DNA of 64,000 bases. It comes from DASRJW01 sp964567755. Lineage in GTDB: Bacteria > Krumholzibacteriota > Krumholzibacteriia > G020349025. Under the pieces are notes generated by a model. The model had not been told where the DNA came from. It saw nothing but the letters and a program-made list of their open reading frames with translations, and did no database searches. The position numbers and the translations under genes were made by a program. The DNA lies in assembly GCA_964567755.1 (NCBI GenBank), contig CAZMNW010000053.1, positions 40,763-104,762 on the forward strand, in the 5' to 3' direction. Positions within the stretch are counted from its first letter, which is position 1. The number at the start of each line of letters is the position of its first letter. This document shows positions 1 to 8,103 of the stretch, one piece after another.

Positions 1-395
1 GCCTGGATCCGCGGCCAGAGACTCTGCACTTCGTCGATCAAGTTGAACACGAGGAGTACTGCGGGAACGAAGATGACGGCAAGCGAGAGGGCGGTGCTGA
101 TCACGGCCGCGACCGTCGCCCTGCTGCCGACGAAACGCAGGATCCCACGATGCACCGGGAAGAAAAGCACGGCGAGCGCCAGTCCCCAGAAAATGGGTTT
201 GGCGAACTGCAGATAGATCGTAAGGAGAAGCGCCAATACGGAGAGTGTGATGATCCCGAAGCCGAGCGCGAGAGCACGGCGGCGGAACTCCTGCACGCCT
301 TGGAGCGCGGTCTTTTCCTGCGAGAGCGCCGCAGCGCCTGCAGACTCTTGCTTTTCCGCACCCTGTTCGGCGGATTCAGCAGCTTTATCGATCAT
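1..395 (-). CDS. AI-2E family membrane permease (N-terminal part, runs off window)
   Basis: Reading leftwards from the ATG at 393-395 the frame stays open to the window edge, giving about 131 residues. A hydrophilic head of about 40 residues is followed by strongly hydrophobic stretches, among them ALGFGIITLSVLALLL, PIFWGLALAVLFF and VISTALSLAVIFVPAVLLV. This order (two closely spaced helices, a short basic loop, a third helix) is typical of the start of the AI-2E/PerM (UPF0118) family of about 350-residue inner-membrane transporters. A complete relative lies at 40933-42054 and has a similar start (PFLMTLLMAAIMSGLMQPL). The substrate cannot be told from sequence; family members have been linked to autoinducer-2 export, sodium/proton exchange or other solutes. 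The family call rests on a fragment. Confidence 0.65.
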   Translation of the reverse strand, partial: MIDKAAESAEQGAEKQESAGAAALSQEKTALQGVQEFRRRALALGFGIITLSVLALLLTIYLQFAKPIFWGLALAVLFFPVHRGILRFVGSRATVAAVISTALSLAVIFVPAVLLVFNLIDEVQSLWPRIQ

Positions 396-443
396 ACGGG
401 AACCGATCCTAATGCAGATTCCTGTTTTTCGCAGCAACTGTGT

Positions 444-2900
444 TCAGGGCGTCGACGCCGGTGTCTCTAGTGTTTGCAACAGTTGGCCTGCGCCGGGGTC
501 TCCTGGTGAAAGGGCCACGAGCTTTCTCGCCCATGCAGCCGCTGCCTTGCGATCGCCCGCGTCCTGGGAGTACGTGGCAAGAGCGACCAAGATGTCGCGA
601 TGCGCCGGTTGTCGCGCGTGCGCGCCTTGCAGCACCTCGATTGCCCGTTGCATCTCCCCCGCCTCGTGCAGAGCCACACCGTAGACGTAGGCATGACGCG
701 GCGTGTCCTCGCGCAGCTCGGCCGCCTTGGCAAGCAGCGGCAGCGCCTCGCCCAATCGCTTCTGGCGCACGAACGATAGACCCATCGCTTCGTACGCTTC
801 GGCCGCTTTCGGGTCGCGCTTCGTGGCCTCCTGCAGGGTTGTGACCACTTGGTCCTCCTTCCCCTGCGCTCGATAAAGATCGGCGAGATTGATGTAAGCG
901 GGAATGAACATCGGTTGCAGCCGCAGGGCGGTGCGATACGCGGCCTCGGCCGCGTCGAGTCTGCCGAGCCGGGCGTCGAGCGTCCCGAGATTGAGGTGCG
1001 ATTCGACGCGATCGGCGAGTGCGGTCTGTCCGTCGCGATACTCCTGGGTGACCTGATCGAGCAGGACCAGCTGCGCGGTGGTGAATTCCTGCCGCGGCAC
1101 ATCGAGAAGGCTCGAGAGCGCGTCGAAGCGCACGGAGCGGATCGAATCGTCGAGCAGCGGCGCTCCGAGCCGCGCGCGATGCGCTGTGTCGATGGCCGCC
1201 AATGCGCCAGCCGCCGCGCGGCGAACGAGCGGGTCGGCGTCACGTAGCGACGCTTCCACGGCAGGGAGAGATCCGGGGCTCAAATACAGCTGCAGCAGGC
1301 TCAACGCCGTGGCGCGCGCGATCGCGGGAACTCCTGGATCCTGCATGGCGCGGACGAGCTGCGTTTCAGCATCGACCGTCCAGTTCCTGCCGGCGTGGAT
1401 CGCCTCGGCCCAATGCCAGCCCTGCTTGCGACTGGTTCCATACCATCGCGCGATCGCGTCTTCGGCCCAGCGTGGTGTGCGATCCACGTGACACTGATTG
1501 CAGGCATTGGGCGTCCCGAGCTTCTCGGACAGATCGGGCCGTGGGATGCGGAAGCCGTGATCCCGCCGGCCATCGACGACCATGTACAACTGTCGCGGCA
1601 TGTGACACGAGACGCACTGGGCAGATTCCGTTCCCAGCGGATGGAAATGATGCTGCGGCCCGTCGTACTGGGTCGCAAGGTGGCATTGCGAGCACACGGC
1701 GTTGCCATCGAAGCGCAACCGCGCAGCATGCGGTTCGTGGCAGTCCGAACACGTCACGCCTTCCTGGTACATCCGGCTCTGCAAAAACGACCCATACTCG
1801 TAGACTTCGTCGCGGATCTGACCATCGGCGTGGTAGAGCGGGTCATCGAGCAGCGCCGTGCGATAGGTTTGCTCGAGCGACTGTCCGACCTGGACCTCGC
1901 CCCAGATCGTCGACCGCCGCGCGTGACACGGGGCGCATGCCTCGAGCTCGGCGCGAAACGTGAGCGGCCGCGTGCGCCGCGCGATGCTGTCGCCCGCCGC
2001 TAGAACCCATTCGCCGCCGGAAGTGTCCCGCAGAGCGAAAGTAAACCCCTGCATTGCATCGCTTGCTGCGCGGCCTCGCTCGGCCCATTCGACGTGATGC
2101 GAGGCAGGACCGTGACAGGCTTCGCACGCGACGTTCATGTCCGTCCAAGTGGGAGCGAATCGGTCAACTGCCAACTGGTAGTTCAACTTCAGGTTCGTCG
2201 AGTGGCAATCGGCGCACATGTAGTTCCAGCTCTGGAGCGGCCCGGTCCAATGCAAGACGTCTCGATGGTCGATCTTCTCGTTCGGATACAAATGGAACCA
2301 GCGTTGGCCGCCGGCGTGGGCAGGGCGCGTGTCCCAGGCGAGGCTGAGCGCCTGATATCGCCCGTTCGCGAACGGGATGAGGTATTGCTGCAGCGGATCG
2401 ACGCCGAAGGTGTAGGCGATCTGAAACTCGTGGAGCCCGCCATCCGCTCCATCGGTGCGCACGACATAATGCCCGTCACGCCGGAAGAACGTCGAGGTCA
2501 CGCCGTCCTTGGTGAACACGGCGTTGTCGAAGTTCCCGAGCACGGTCGTGCTGTCCGCCGGCAGCATGGCGAGCGCATGATCGGATCGTTGCCAGAGATC
2601 GTATTCTCGTGCATGGCAACTCTTGCAGCTCTGGGCACCGACGAACGTCGGCTGGGGCGCCCCCGTCTGCGGGACGTTGCGCGCGGTGGGACGCCACTGC
2701 AGCATCGCGACGCCGACGACGATCGCAACGGCAGTCAAACCACCCGCGAGCAGAAACGAACGTGTCGGCCCACGAGTCGGTTCGGGCGGGACAGGCACCG
2801 CCACACGTCCGCGGCGGCCTGGCCGCTTGCGTTCACGCTTGCTCAGTGCCGTTGCTCCCGCACGAACTCGGGGATGGCCGGTACGACGACCACGACTCAT
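444..2900 (-). CDS. Octaheme c-type cytochrome with HEAT-like and TPR repeats
   Basis: 818 residues. A basic N-terminus and one membrane helix (about residues 49-67) are followed by eight CXXCH haem-binding motifs at about residues 92, 229, 259, 322, 384, 403, 429 and 467. A helical HEAT-like stretch (about 540-590) and several TPRs (about 640-800) follow. The layout implies a membrane-anchored periplasmic multihaem electron carrier or reductase with a protein-docking tail. It resembles the broad family of multihaem proteins annotated as tetratricopeptide or cytochrome c554-like, but no NrfA-type CXXCK or other diagnostic active-site motif was seen, so the substrate is unknown. It stands alone, with no cytochrome-maturation or quinol-oxidase gene beside it. 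Maturation would need a Ccm/Ccs system elsewhere. The N-terminal arginine-rich 40 residues could partly be an over-extended start. Confidence 0.8.
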   Translation of the reverse strand: MSRGRRTGHPRVRAGATALSKRERKRPGRRGRVAVPVPPEPTRGPTRSFLLAGGLTAVAIVVGVAMLQWRPTARNVPQTGAPQPTFVGAQSCKSCHAREYDLWQRSDHALAMLPADSTTVLGNFDNAVFTKDGVTSTFFRRDGHYVVRTDGADGGLHEFQIAYTFGVDPLQQYLIPFANGRYQALSLAWDTRPAHAGGQRWFHLYPNEKIDHRDVLHWTGPLQSWNYMCADCHSTNLKLNYQLAVDRFAPTWTDMNVACEACHGPASHHVEWAERGRAASDAMQGFTFALRDTSGGEWVLAAGDSIARRTRPLTFRAELEACAPCHARRSTIWGEVQVGQSLEQTYRTALLDDPLYHADGQIRDEVYEYGSFLQSRMYQEGVTCSDCHEPHAARLRFDGNAVCSQCHLATQYDGPQHHFHPLGTESAQCVSCHMPRQLYMVVDGRRDHGFRIPRPDLSEKLGTPNACNQCHVDRTPRWAEDAIARWYGTSRKQGWHWAEAIHAGRNWTVDAETQLVRAMQDPGVPAIARATALSLLQLYLSPGSLPAVEASLRDADPLVRRAAAGALAAIDTAHRARLGAPLLDDSIRSVRFDALSSLLDVPRQEFTTAQLVLLDQVTQEYRDGQTALADRVESHLNLGTLDARLGRLDAAEAAYRTALRLQPMFIPAYINLADLYRAQGKEDQVVTTLQEATKRDPKAAEAYEAMGLSFVRQKRLGEALPLLAKAAELREDTPRHAYVYGVALHEAGEMQRAIEVLQGAHARQPAHRDILVALATYSQDAGDRKAAAAWARKLVALSPGDPGAGQLLQTLETPASTP

Positions 2901-3061
2901 GGAGGCGGCTGTCTTCGCGTCATGGGCGAGGTATTCCCTCGCCCATGCCGCCCTCGCCGATCTTCTCGACGATGTGATTGTGCGCGATGCTGCGTCCGAT
3001 CACGCAGGCGGCTGCGCAAATTCAGTCGTGTGCGAGCGGGAGACACCGCCGCAGGCCGGCC

Positions 3062-3499
3062 TCACAGGCCAGCGCGCAATCCCTTCCCGACCGGCTCCCA
3101 GAGCGCCGTGAGTCCCGCCGTTTGTTCGGCGTTGAGACCACGATCTTTACCGGCCGCAGACAGGCTCGATCCGATCCCATCCACCGCGGCAGCATCGAGC
3201 TTCTTGCCCTTGAGCGCGCCGAGCAGGTCAGTGCCTTTCTCCGGACCATAGCCGCCCATCTTTGCAACACTGTTGTAGAGCCCGTTCTTCGCCGCTGTGA
3301 TTCCGTCGCTGCCGAGAGCCTTGCTGGCAGCTGCGTTCCCGGCGAGGTTGGTTGCGAAACCGTTGGCGAGCGCCGACACGCCGGTCACTCCACCCATTGA
3401 ACCCCACAGCCCCCCACCCACGTCCTTGGTTCCAGCACACGAGAACACGAGCATGCTCGCGACAACGATCATCATCATGCAGCGTTTCGAAAGACGCAC
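3062..3499 (-). CDS. Small predicted lipoprotein
   Basis: 145 residues from a GTG at 3497-3499, chosen because a GGGAGG ribosome-binding site lies about 7 bases upstream and it places the signal peptide at the very start. The N-terminus is basic then hydrophobic and ends in LVFSCAG, a plausible lipobox with Cys at residue 21, so the mature protein should be lipid-anchored. The mature part is rich in Gly, Ala, Leu and Lys and predicted helical, with short motifs such as GSMGGVTG and LGSDGITAAKNGLYN. I do not recognise a named domain with certainty. It is monocistronic: about 160 bp separate its stop from the start of the cytochrome gene. Confidence 0.6.
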   Translation of the reverse strand: MRLSKRCMMMIVVASMLVFSCAGTKDVGGGLWGSMGGVTGVSALANGFATNLAGNAAASKALGSDGITAAKNGLYNSVAKMGGYGPEKGTDLLGALKGKKLDAAAVDGIGSSLSAAGKDRGLNAEQTAGLTALWEPVGKGLRAGL

Positions 3500-3641
3500 G
3501 ACTTGAACCTCCCTGCAAGTCCATGTGGGCATTACGACAAATCGATGTGGCAGTCTGAGTTCTGCCCGTGCGCCTGTCAAGGGCCGCGATGTTTTGCGTC
3601 ATCACCGCAAGCGGCGGGGATCGGCTCCAAGACCGGGCGCC

Positions 3642-4135
3642 TCAGAACGCCAATTCCTCGCCCGGAATGAAGCGCCGGCGCGGGTCGGGAACCTGTAACC
3701 AGCTCTCGTCCCATTCGTCGACGATCGCGACTTTGGCGAAGCGCTCGCGTCCGTCGAAGATGCCATCTTTGAAGCGCTCGATGTCCGTTGGGATCTTGAC
3801 GCCGTTCACGTCACGGAAGTCTCGATACACCAGCTTGCGGACGATTTCCTTCTTCGTCCCCATGCCTTCGGCCTCGGTTCCCGGGTACTCGAGAGCGACG
3901 AGACGCCCATCGCCCTTGGCGAGCGACAGCACCGCCTTGGCGCGCCCATCCGGCACTTCGATGCGCCAGACGTCGGTCCCGGCCTCGCTGCCATCGCCGG
4001 CCAGCACCGGACCGCGCGCCAGCGCTTCGACAAGAAATGGCATCCGGTGCTCGGCGCGCTCGCGGTATTCGTCGAGTGGAATGTCGTCCCACGTCGAGCG
4101 GAAGCGCCGCTTGCACATCTTGCCATCGTACATGG
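3642..4135 (-). pseudogene. Stranded duplicate of the 3-prime end of the LolA-like gene
   Basis: This stretch encodes the last 163 or so codons of the gene at 5172-5987, from MYDGKMCKRRF to the C-terminal PGEELAF, about 97% identical in DNA to 5174-5665 (I count 16 differences in 491 positions). Homology stops abruptly just upstream of the MYDGKM codons, so signal peptide and N-terminal half are missing. The copy is still open and could be translated from the internal ATG, but it would make a half domain without an export signal. Its stop is TGA, whereas the intact gene uses TAG. Best read as the original tail left behind when the cassette at 4136-5173 arrived, although a tandem duplication is an alternative. 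Confidence 0.85.
3644..4135. repeat. Direct repeat copy A (about 491 bp) flanking the nucleotidyltransferase cassette
   Basis: Copy A aligns without gaps to copy B at an offset of exactly 1530 bp. Differences are scattered single substitutions (several near the stop codon), so the duplication is not brand new. The inner edge, at 4135/4136, is a sharp break in the middle of a coding sequence. Confidence 0.9.
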
Positions 4136-4336
4136 ACTTCGAGCGTCGTGTGTCTCCATACGCACCTATACACAGATACACTGATCCGATGCGCTTCGGC
4201 TGCCGAACTTGACTCGCGATATACTCCACCCTAGCCTATGGGTCAGGAGCCATGCTCCGGTGGAATGGGTCGCACGACTCTGCGTCGTCCGCCCCCATGT
4301 CGACTTGACTCCTCTGGGCACGGCACCGAGGCGAGC

Positions 4337-4600
4337 ATGACACATCCGGCGCCCCACTTCTCCGACACCTCCGCCCGAGCCGAGGCAACGATGCTGGCGA
4401 TCTACCGGCAGATGCCGGCGTGGCGCAAAGTCCAGCTTGTCGACGATGCGATTCGCACCTCGCGGCACTTGTGCCTCATTGGCCTGCGGTCGCGCCATCC
4501 AGACGAAACATTGCCGCAACTACGCCGTCGTTTGGTCGGTCTCGTGCTCGGCGAGGAGACCGCAACGAAGGTTTATGGTCCGCTCGACGTGAGCCGATGA
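4337..4600 (+). CDS. Small partner protein of a nucleotidyltransferase (possible antitoxin-like gene)
   Basis: 87 residues, helical and charged, with the central text RAEATMLAIYRQMPAWRKVQLVDD and a hydrophobic turn LIGLRSRHP followed by LRRRLVGLVLG. From general knowledge, short proteins of this type (a line like YRQxPxWRK, then LRxRHP) occur next to nucleotidyltransferase genes in many bacteria, but no function is established as far as I know. Its stop overlaps the start of the next gene in an ATGA (4597-4600), so the two are translationally coupled. The ATG at 4337 was preferred to an upstream ATG at 4238 because the upstream extension is not protein-like. The pairing and size fit a toxin-antitoxin or accessory nucleotidyltransferase module; this is inference. 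Confidence 0.65.
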   Translation: MTHPAPHFSDTSARAEATMLAIYRQMPAWRKVQLVDDAIRTSRHLCLIGLRSRHPDETLPQLRRRLVGLVLGEETATKVYGPLDVSR

Positions 4601-5175
4601 GTCCCGAGCTACCCGAAGCTCTACGCGTTGCCTTGCGCGTCATCGATGCCCTCGAGGCCATGGGTGTCCGATACCACGTCGGCGGCTCCTATGCGAGCTC
4701 GATACACGGCGTGCCGCGGCAGACCCAAGATATCGACCTGGTGGTGGAGCTGACCCCGCAGTCTGCGACCACGGTTGTGCGCACACTGGCAGTCGAGTTC
4801 TACGCCGATGAGTCGAGCGCCCGAGAAGCTGCGATCGAGCACGGTTGCTTCAACCTCATCCACCGCGACACTGCCGTCAAGGTCGACATCTTCGTACGCG
4901 GGGAGTCGGCATTCGATCTCGAGGAGTTCCGCCGGCACCGAGGGGAATTGATGCAACTCGACCCGGAGCGTCGCGTGATGGTGAAAAGCGCCGAGGACAC
5001 GCTGCTCCGCAAGCTCCAATGGTACCGACTCGGTGGAGAAGTGTCCGACCGGCAATGGAGCGACGTCCTCGGGATCGTGCGTACGCAGGGCGAACGCCTC
5101 GACCGCGAGTACTTGATCCGTTGGGCAGCGAACCTCCAGGTCGGCGATCTCCTGGAGAAAGTGCTCCCTGCCTAG
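4597..5175 (+). CDS. Nucleotidyltransferase-fold protein (AbiEii/MNT-like)
   Basis: 192 residues starting at the ATG that overlaps the partner gene's stop. The N-terminal half has the nucleotidyltransferase signature: GGSYASSIHG at about residues 29-38, DIDLVV at 45-50 and a further acidic KVDIFV around residue 97, which together supply the three metal-binding carboxylates of the Pol-beta superfamily. The C-terminal half is helical (SAEDTLLRKLQWYR, then WSDVLGIVRTQG), like the AbiEii and DUF6036 groups. Such enzymes transfer nucleotides to tRNA, proteins or small molecules, and AbiEii is a toxin of phage defence. Its TAG stop (5173-5175) overlaps head-on with the TAG stop of the leftward LolA-like gene (5172-5174). 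A second, broken copy of such a module lies at 17866-18399. Confidence 0.8.
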   Translation: MSPELPEALRVALRVIDALEAMGVRYHVGGSYASSIHGVPRQTQDIDLVVELTPQSATTVVRTLAVEFYADESSAREAAIEHGCFNLIHRDTAVKVDIFVRGESAFDLEEFRRHRGELMQLDPERRVMVKSAEDTLLRKLQWYRLGGEVSDRQWSDVLGIVRTQGERLDREYLIRWAANLQVGDLLEKVLPA

Positions 5176-5987
5176 AACGCGAGCTCTTCGCCCGGAATGA
5201 AGCGCCGGCGCGGGTCGGGAACCTGCAACCAGCTCTCGTCCCATTCGTCGACGATCGCGACTTTGGCGAAGCGCTCGCGTCCGTCGAAGATGCCATCTTT
5301 GAAGCGCTCGATGTCCGTTGGGATCTTAAGGCCGTTCACGTCGCGGAAGTCTCGATACACCAGCTTGCGGACGATTTCCTTCTTCGTCCCCATGCCCTCG
5401 GCCTCGGTGCCCGGGTACTCGAGCGCGACGAGACGCCCATTGTCCTTGGCGAGCGACAGCACCGCCTTGGCGCGCCCATCCGGCACTTCGATGCGCCAGA
5501 CGTCGGCCCCGGCCTCGCTGCCATCGCCGGCAAGCACCGGACCGCGCGCCAGCGCTTCGACAAGAAATGGCATCCGGTGCTCGGCGCGCTCGCGGTATTC
5601 GTCGAGTGGAATGTCGTCCCACGTCGAGCGGAAGCGCCGCTTGCACATCTTGCCGTCGTACATGGTGACGGCGGTGACCTTGCGCCCGCGGAACTCCATC
5701 GTGACCTCCGAGCGGAGTCCCCCATTGGCGCGCTCGTAGTACACCGCATCCACGGTTCGATTGCCTTGACGACCGCTGGTCTCCACTGTGCCGGTGAGCT
5801 CGAGATCCGGCATCGCGACGAGCGCCTCGCGCCCGCCGTGAAATGCAATCGCCGTTTCGAGCAGCTTCCCGGCGTCGGTGGTCTGCGCCCGCGCGGAAAT
5901 GGCGAGCGCAAGGATGAGCATCGTGAAGGACGTGCGAACGATCGGCATCGGTCTCGCACCGAGCTTGAACCGAGATGCGCTCTTCAT
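5172..5987 (-). CDS. Exported LolA/LppX-like protein
   Basis: 271 residues. The start ATG (5985-5987) overlaps the stop of the M28 peptidase gene in an ATGA and has a GGGGAAGGG ribosome-binding region. The N-terminus is a signal peptide ending near ISARAQ. The mature part begins TTDAGKLLETAIAFHGG, then a run of alternating strand patterns (LTGTVETSG, VDAVYYERANG, SEVTMEFRG), the pattern of outer-membrane lipoprotein-sorting (LolA-like) proteins that bind hydrophobic ligands. The C-terminal half contains KLVYRDFRDVNGLKIP, also common in that fold. The gene is coupled to the upstream peptidase. The last 163 codons are duplicated at 3642-4135. Ligand unknown. Confidence 0.7.
   Translation of the reverse strand: MKSASRFKLGARPMPIVRTSFTMLILALAISARAQTTDAGKLLETAIAFHGGREALVAMPDLELTGTVETSGRQGNRTVDAVYYERANGGLRSEVTMEFRGRKVTAVTMYDGKMCKRRFRSTWDDIPLDEYRERAEHRMPFLVEALARGPVLAGDGSEAGADVWRIEVPDGRAKAVLSLAKDNGRLVALEYPGTEAEGMGTKKEIVRKLVYRDFRDVNGLKIPTDIERFKDGIFDGRERFAKVAIVDEWDESWLQVPDPRRRFIPGEELAF
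5174..5665. repeat. Direct repeat copy B (about 491 bp), inside the intact LolA-like gene
   Basis: Counterpart of the copy at 3644-4135, same orientation. Unique DNA between the copies is 4136-5173 (1038 bp) and holds only the nucleotidyltransferase pair. The left edge of this copy coincides with the stop codon of the host gene. Confidence 0.9.
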
Positions 5988-7924
5988 CGCCCTTCCCCCT
6001 TCGGCTTCGCGTTGGGTGATGCGTTCTTTCCATCTTCCGTGGCGTTGCCGCTCGTGGTTTCGCCGTTCGGCGATCCGCCGTCGGGGGCAACGGGTTTGCG
6101 GCTCTGCGCACCGGCGCCCTTCCGGTCGCCCGCGCCGGCCGCCATCTTGCCATTTGCATCCGCCGCGGCGATGGGTCTCGGTTCGCGCTTCGGCGCGATC
6201 GACTTCCAAGGCCCCGCCGGCACGTCGAGCGGCGCAGGCGTCATCTTGCCTTCTGCCACCTCGAGCGCCACCAGGAAGCCGAGGCGCGCCGCCTTCTCGA
6301 CCTTCCCCGGCAGCACCTTGTCAGCGGTGTCCTCTGGCTGGTGGTAATCCTCGTGCGTGCCCGAAAACAGCGACACCGTCGGCACGCCGCCCAGCCACAA
6401 CATGCCGTTGTCGCTGCGGCTTGCTCCGGCACCCGCGTCATCGTTCAACGCGAAGCCCACCGCGGGAGCGAAACGATCGAAGAGCGCGGCGAAGTCGGGC
6501 GCTTCCGTGCGTCCGACGACCGACATCTCGCCTTCTTTGTTGCGGCCGACCATATCGAGGTTGATGCCGGCGACGATCTTGTCGAGCGCGATCGCCGGCT
6601 TGCGGACGAAATAGTTGCTGCCAAGGAGCCCCTTTTCCTCTGCGCCCCAACCCACGAACAGGACGCTGCGGGCCGGCGCCTTGGGCAGCGCGGCGAAGGC
6701 CTCGGCGATCGCGATCACGACGGACGTGCCCGAGGCGTTATCGTCGGCGCCGGGGTGGATTTCGTCCGTGGTACGGCTCTTCCCGACGTGGTCGTAGTGT
6801 CCGCCCACCAGCACATACTCTTTGGCGAGTTCAGGATCGGAGCCCGGAAGCACCGCCAGCACGTTGCTCGTCGATTGGCGTTCGACTTCGTAGGCATGGA
6901 CGAAGCGCAGCGAAACGTCGGAGATGGCGAACGCCTTCGACTTGCGCGCGGTATCGAGGTCCGTCTGAAGCGCCTTCCAGTCGCGCTCTGGGGACAACCA
7001 GCGCAGAATCTCCTGCGACGCGTGCGCCGCCATCACACCCAGCGGTTCGTGCTCACCTTCGACCGTCGCCGTGCCGCGCGGCCGCTTCGGATCATCCTTC
7101 GCCAACGCGCGCTCCTCGTCGGTCAAGATCGTCCAGCCACCGAGCGAGCTCGCGGGATTGGCGTTCACCTCGTGATGCAGCGGATCATCGACGACGACAA
7201 GACCCAGGGCTCCGTGCGCAGCGGCCACGCGCGCCTTCTGTCGCAGTGAGGCATGCAGCGTCATCTCACGCCCGTCGAAAAACTTGGCTCCTGCCTTGCC
7301 GTCTTCGTCGGGCTCGTGGCGCAGCACGAGCACCACTTTGCCGCGTGCGCCGTTGGCGCCGAGGGCCGCGTAGTCATCCCATTTGTACTCGGGGGCCACG
7401 ATCCCGTAGCCGGCGAAAACCACCGGCGCCTCGAGCGTGCCGATTTCGGAGAACGAGAACGGGATCCAGTCGGTGCGCACCTGCAGCTCGCGCGAGCTGG
7501 TCGCGCCGCCCCTCTGCCGCAGCAAGGTCAGCTCTTCCTCGGGCGCGAGCGTGCGCCGGAGCAAATCGAACCGCTGCAGGTATCCTTCCTTGCAGCCAGC
7601 CTGGAGACCGATGGCTTGGAGGCGCGACACAACATAGTCAGCGGCGATTTCGCCGCCGCGCTCACCCGCATCGCGACCCTCGAGTCGCGGGGACGCGAGG
7701 AACCGAATGCTGGAAATGATCTCGTCGCCACGAATGCCCTCATAGGCCGACTTGACCTCGGCGGGAAGTTGGTCGAGAAGGGCGCTACCAGGGCGACCGA
7801 CTTCGGCCTGTTGGGCGGCGGCCGCGGCCACGAACGCTGCGACCAGTGTGGTCGCAACGCACGCGGCAAGCCGCGGACGCTTGCAATGAAGCGAGGAACG
7901 CGACTGGATCGCGCTGCGGGGCAT
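5984..7924 (-). CDS. M28 family zinc aminopeptidase with PA domain
   Basis: 646 residues from the ATG at 7922-7924, preceded by GAGGAGG at 5-base spacing and leading straight into a signal peptide (LAACVATTLVAAFVAAAAAQ). A protease-associated insert (about residues 150-300, VVFAGYGIVAPEYKWDDY) precedes the catalytic domain. That domain shows the M28 zinc ligands and catalytic acid: GGHYDHVG (His), GADDNASG (bridging Asp), WGAEEKGLLGS (catalytic Glu and ligand Glu), NLDMVG (Asp) and HEDYHQPEDT (His). This is a periplasmic or secreted enzyme that removes N-terminal residues from peptides. It ends in a low-complexity Ala/Gly/Lys tail of about 60 residues. It forms an operon with the LolA-like gene through an ATGA overlap. 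Confidence 0.9.
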   Translation of the reverse strand: MPRSAIQSRSSLHCKRPRLAACVATTLVAAFVAAAAAQQAEVGRPGSALLDQLPAEVKSAYEGIRGDEIISSIRFLASPRLEGRDAGERGGEIAADYVVSRLQAIGLQAGCKEGYLQRFDLLRRTLAPEEELTLLRQRGGATSSRELQVRTDWIPFSFSEIGTLEAPVVFAGYGIVAPEYKWDDYAALGANGARGKVVLVLRHEPDEDGKAGAKFFDGREMTLHASLRQKARVAAAHGALGLVVVDDPLHHEVNANPASSLGGWTILTDEERALAKDDPKRPRGTATVEGEHEPLGVMAAHASQEILRWLSPERDWKALQTDLDTARKSKAFAISDVSLRFVHAYEVERQSTSNVLAVLPGSDPELAKEYVLVGGHYDHVGKSRTTDEIHPGADDNASGTSVVIAIAEAFAALPKAPARSVLFVGWGAEEKGLLGSNYFVRKPAIALDKIVAGINLDMVGRNKEGEMSVVGRTEAPDFAALFDRFAPAVGFALNDDAGAGASRSDNGMLWLGGVPTVSLFSGTHEDYHQPEDTADKVLPGKVEKAARLGFLVALEVAEGKMTPAPLDVPAGPWKSIAPKREPRPIAAADANGKMAAGAGDRKGAGAQSRKPVAPDGGSPNGETTSGNATEDGKNASPNAKPKGEGR

Positions 7925-8103
7925 TGCAACCTCCTCATCAGCAGTTGTCGGTACCCTACACCAACCGCCGTCGGCCGTCACCCGGCGGACCCGCAGGCGG
8001 CAGTCTCCCGCACACGGCCCTCCGCGTGGAGGAGTCTGCGACCGAATCCCGTCATCGAACGCGAGTGGTATGCTCCCCGCGGCACTCGATGCAGGTGATG
8101 TGG

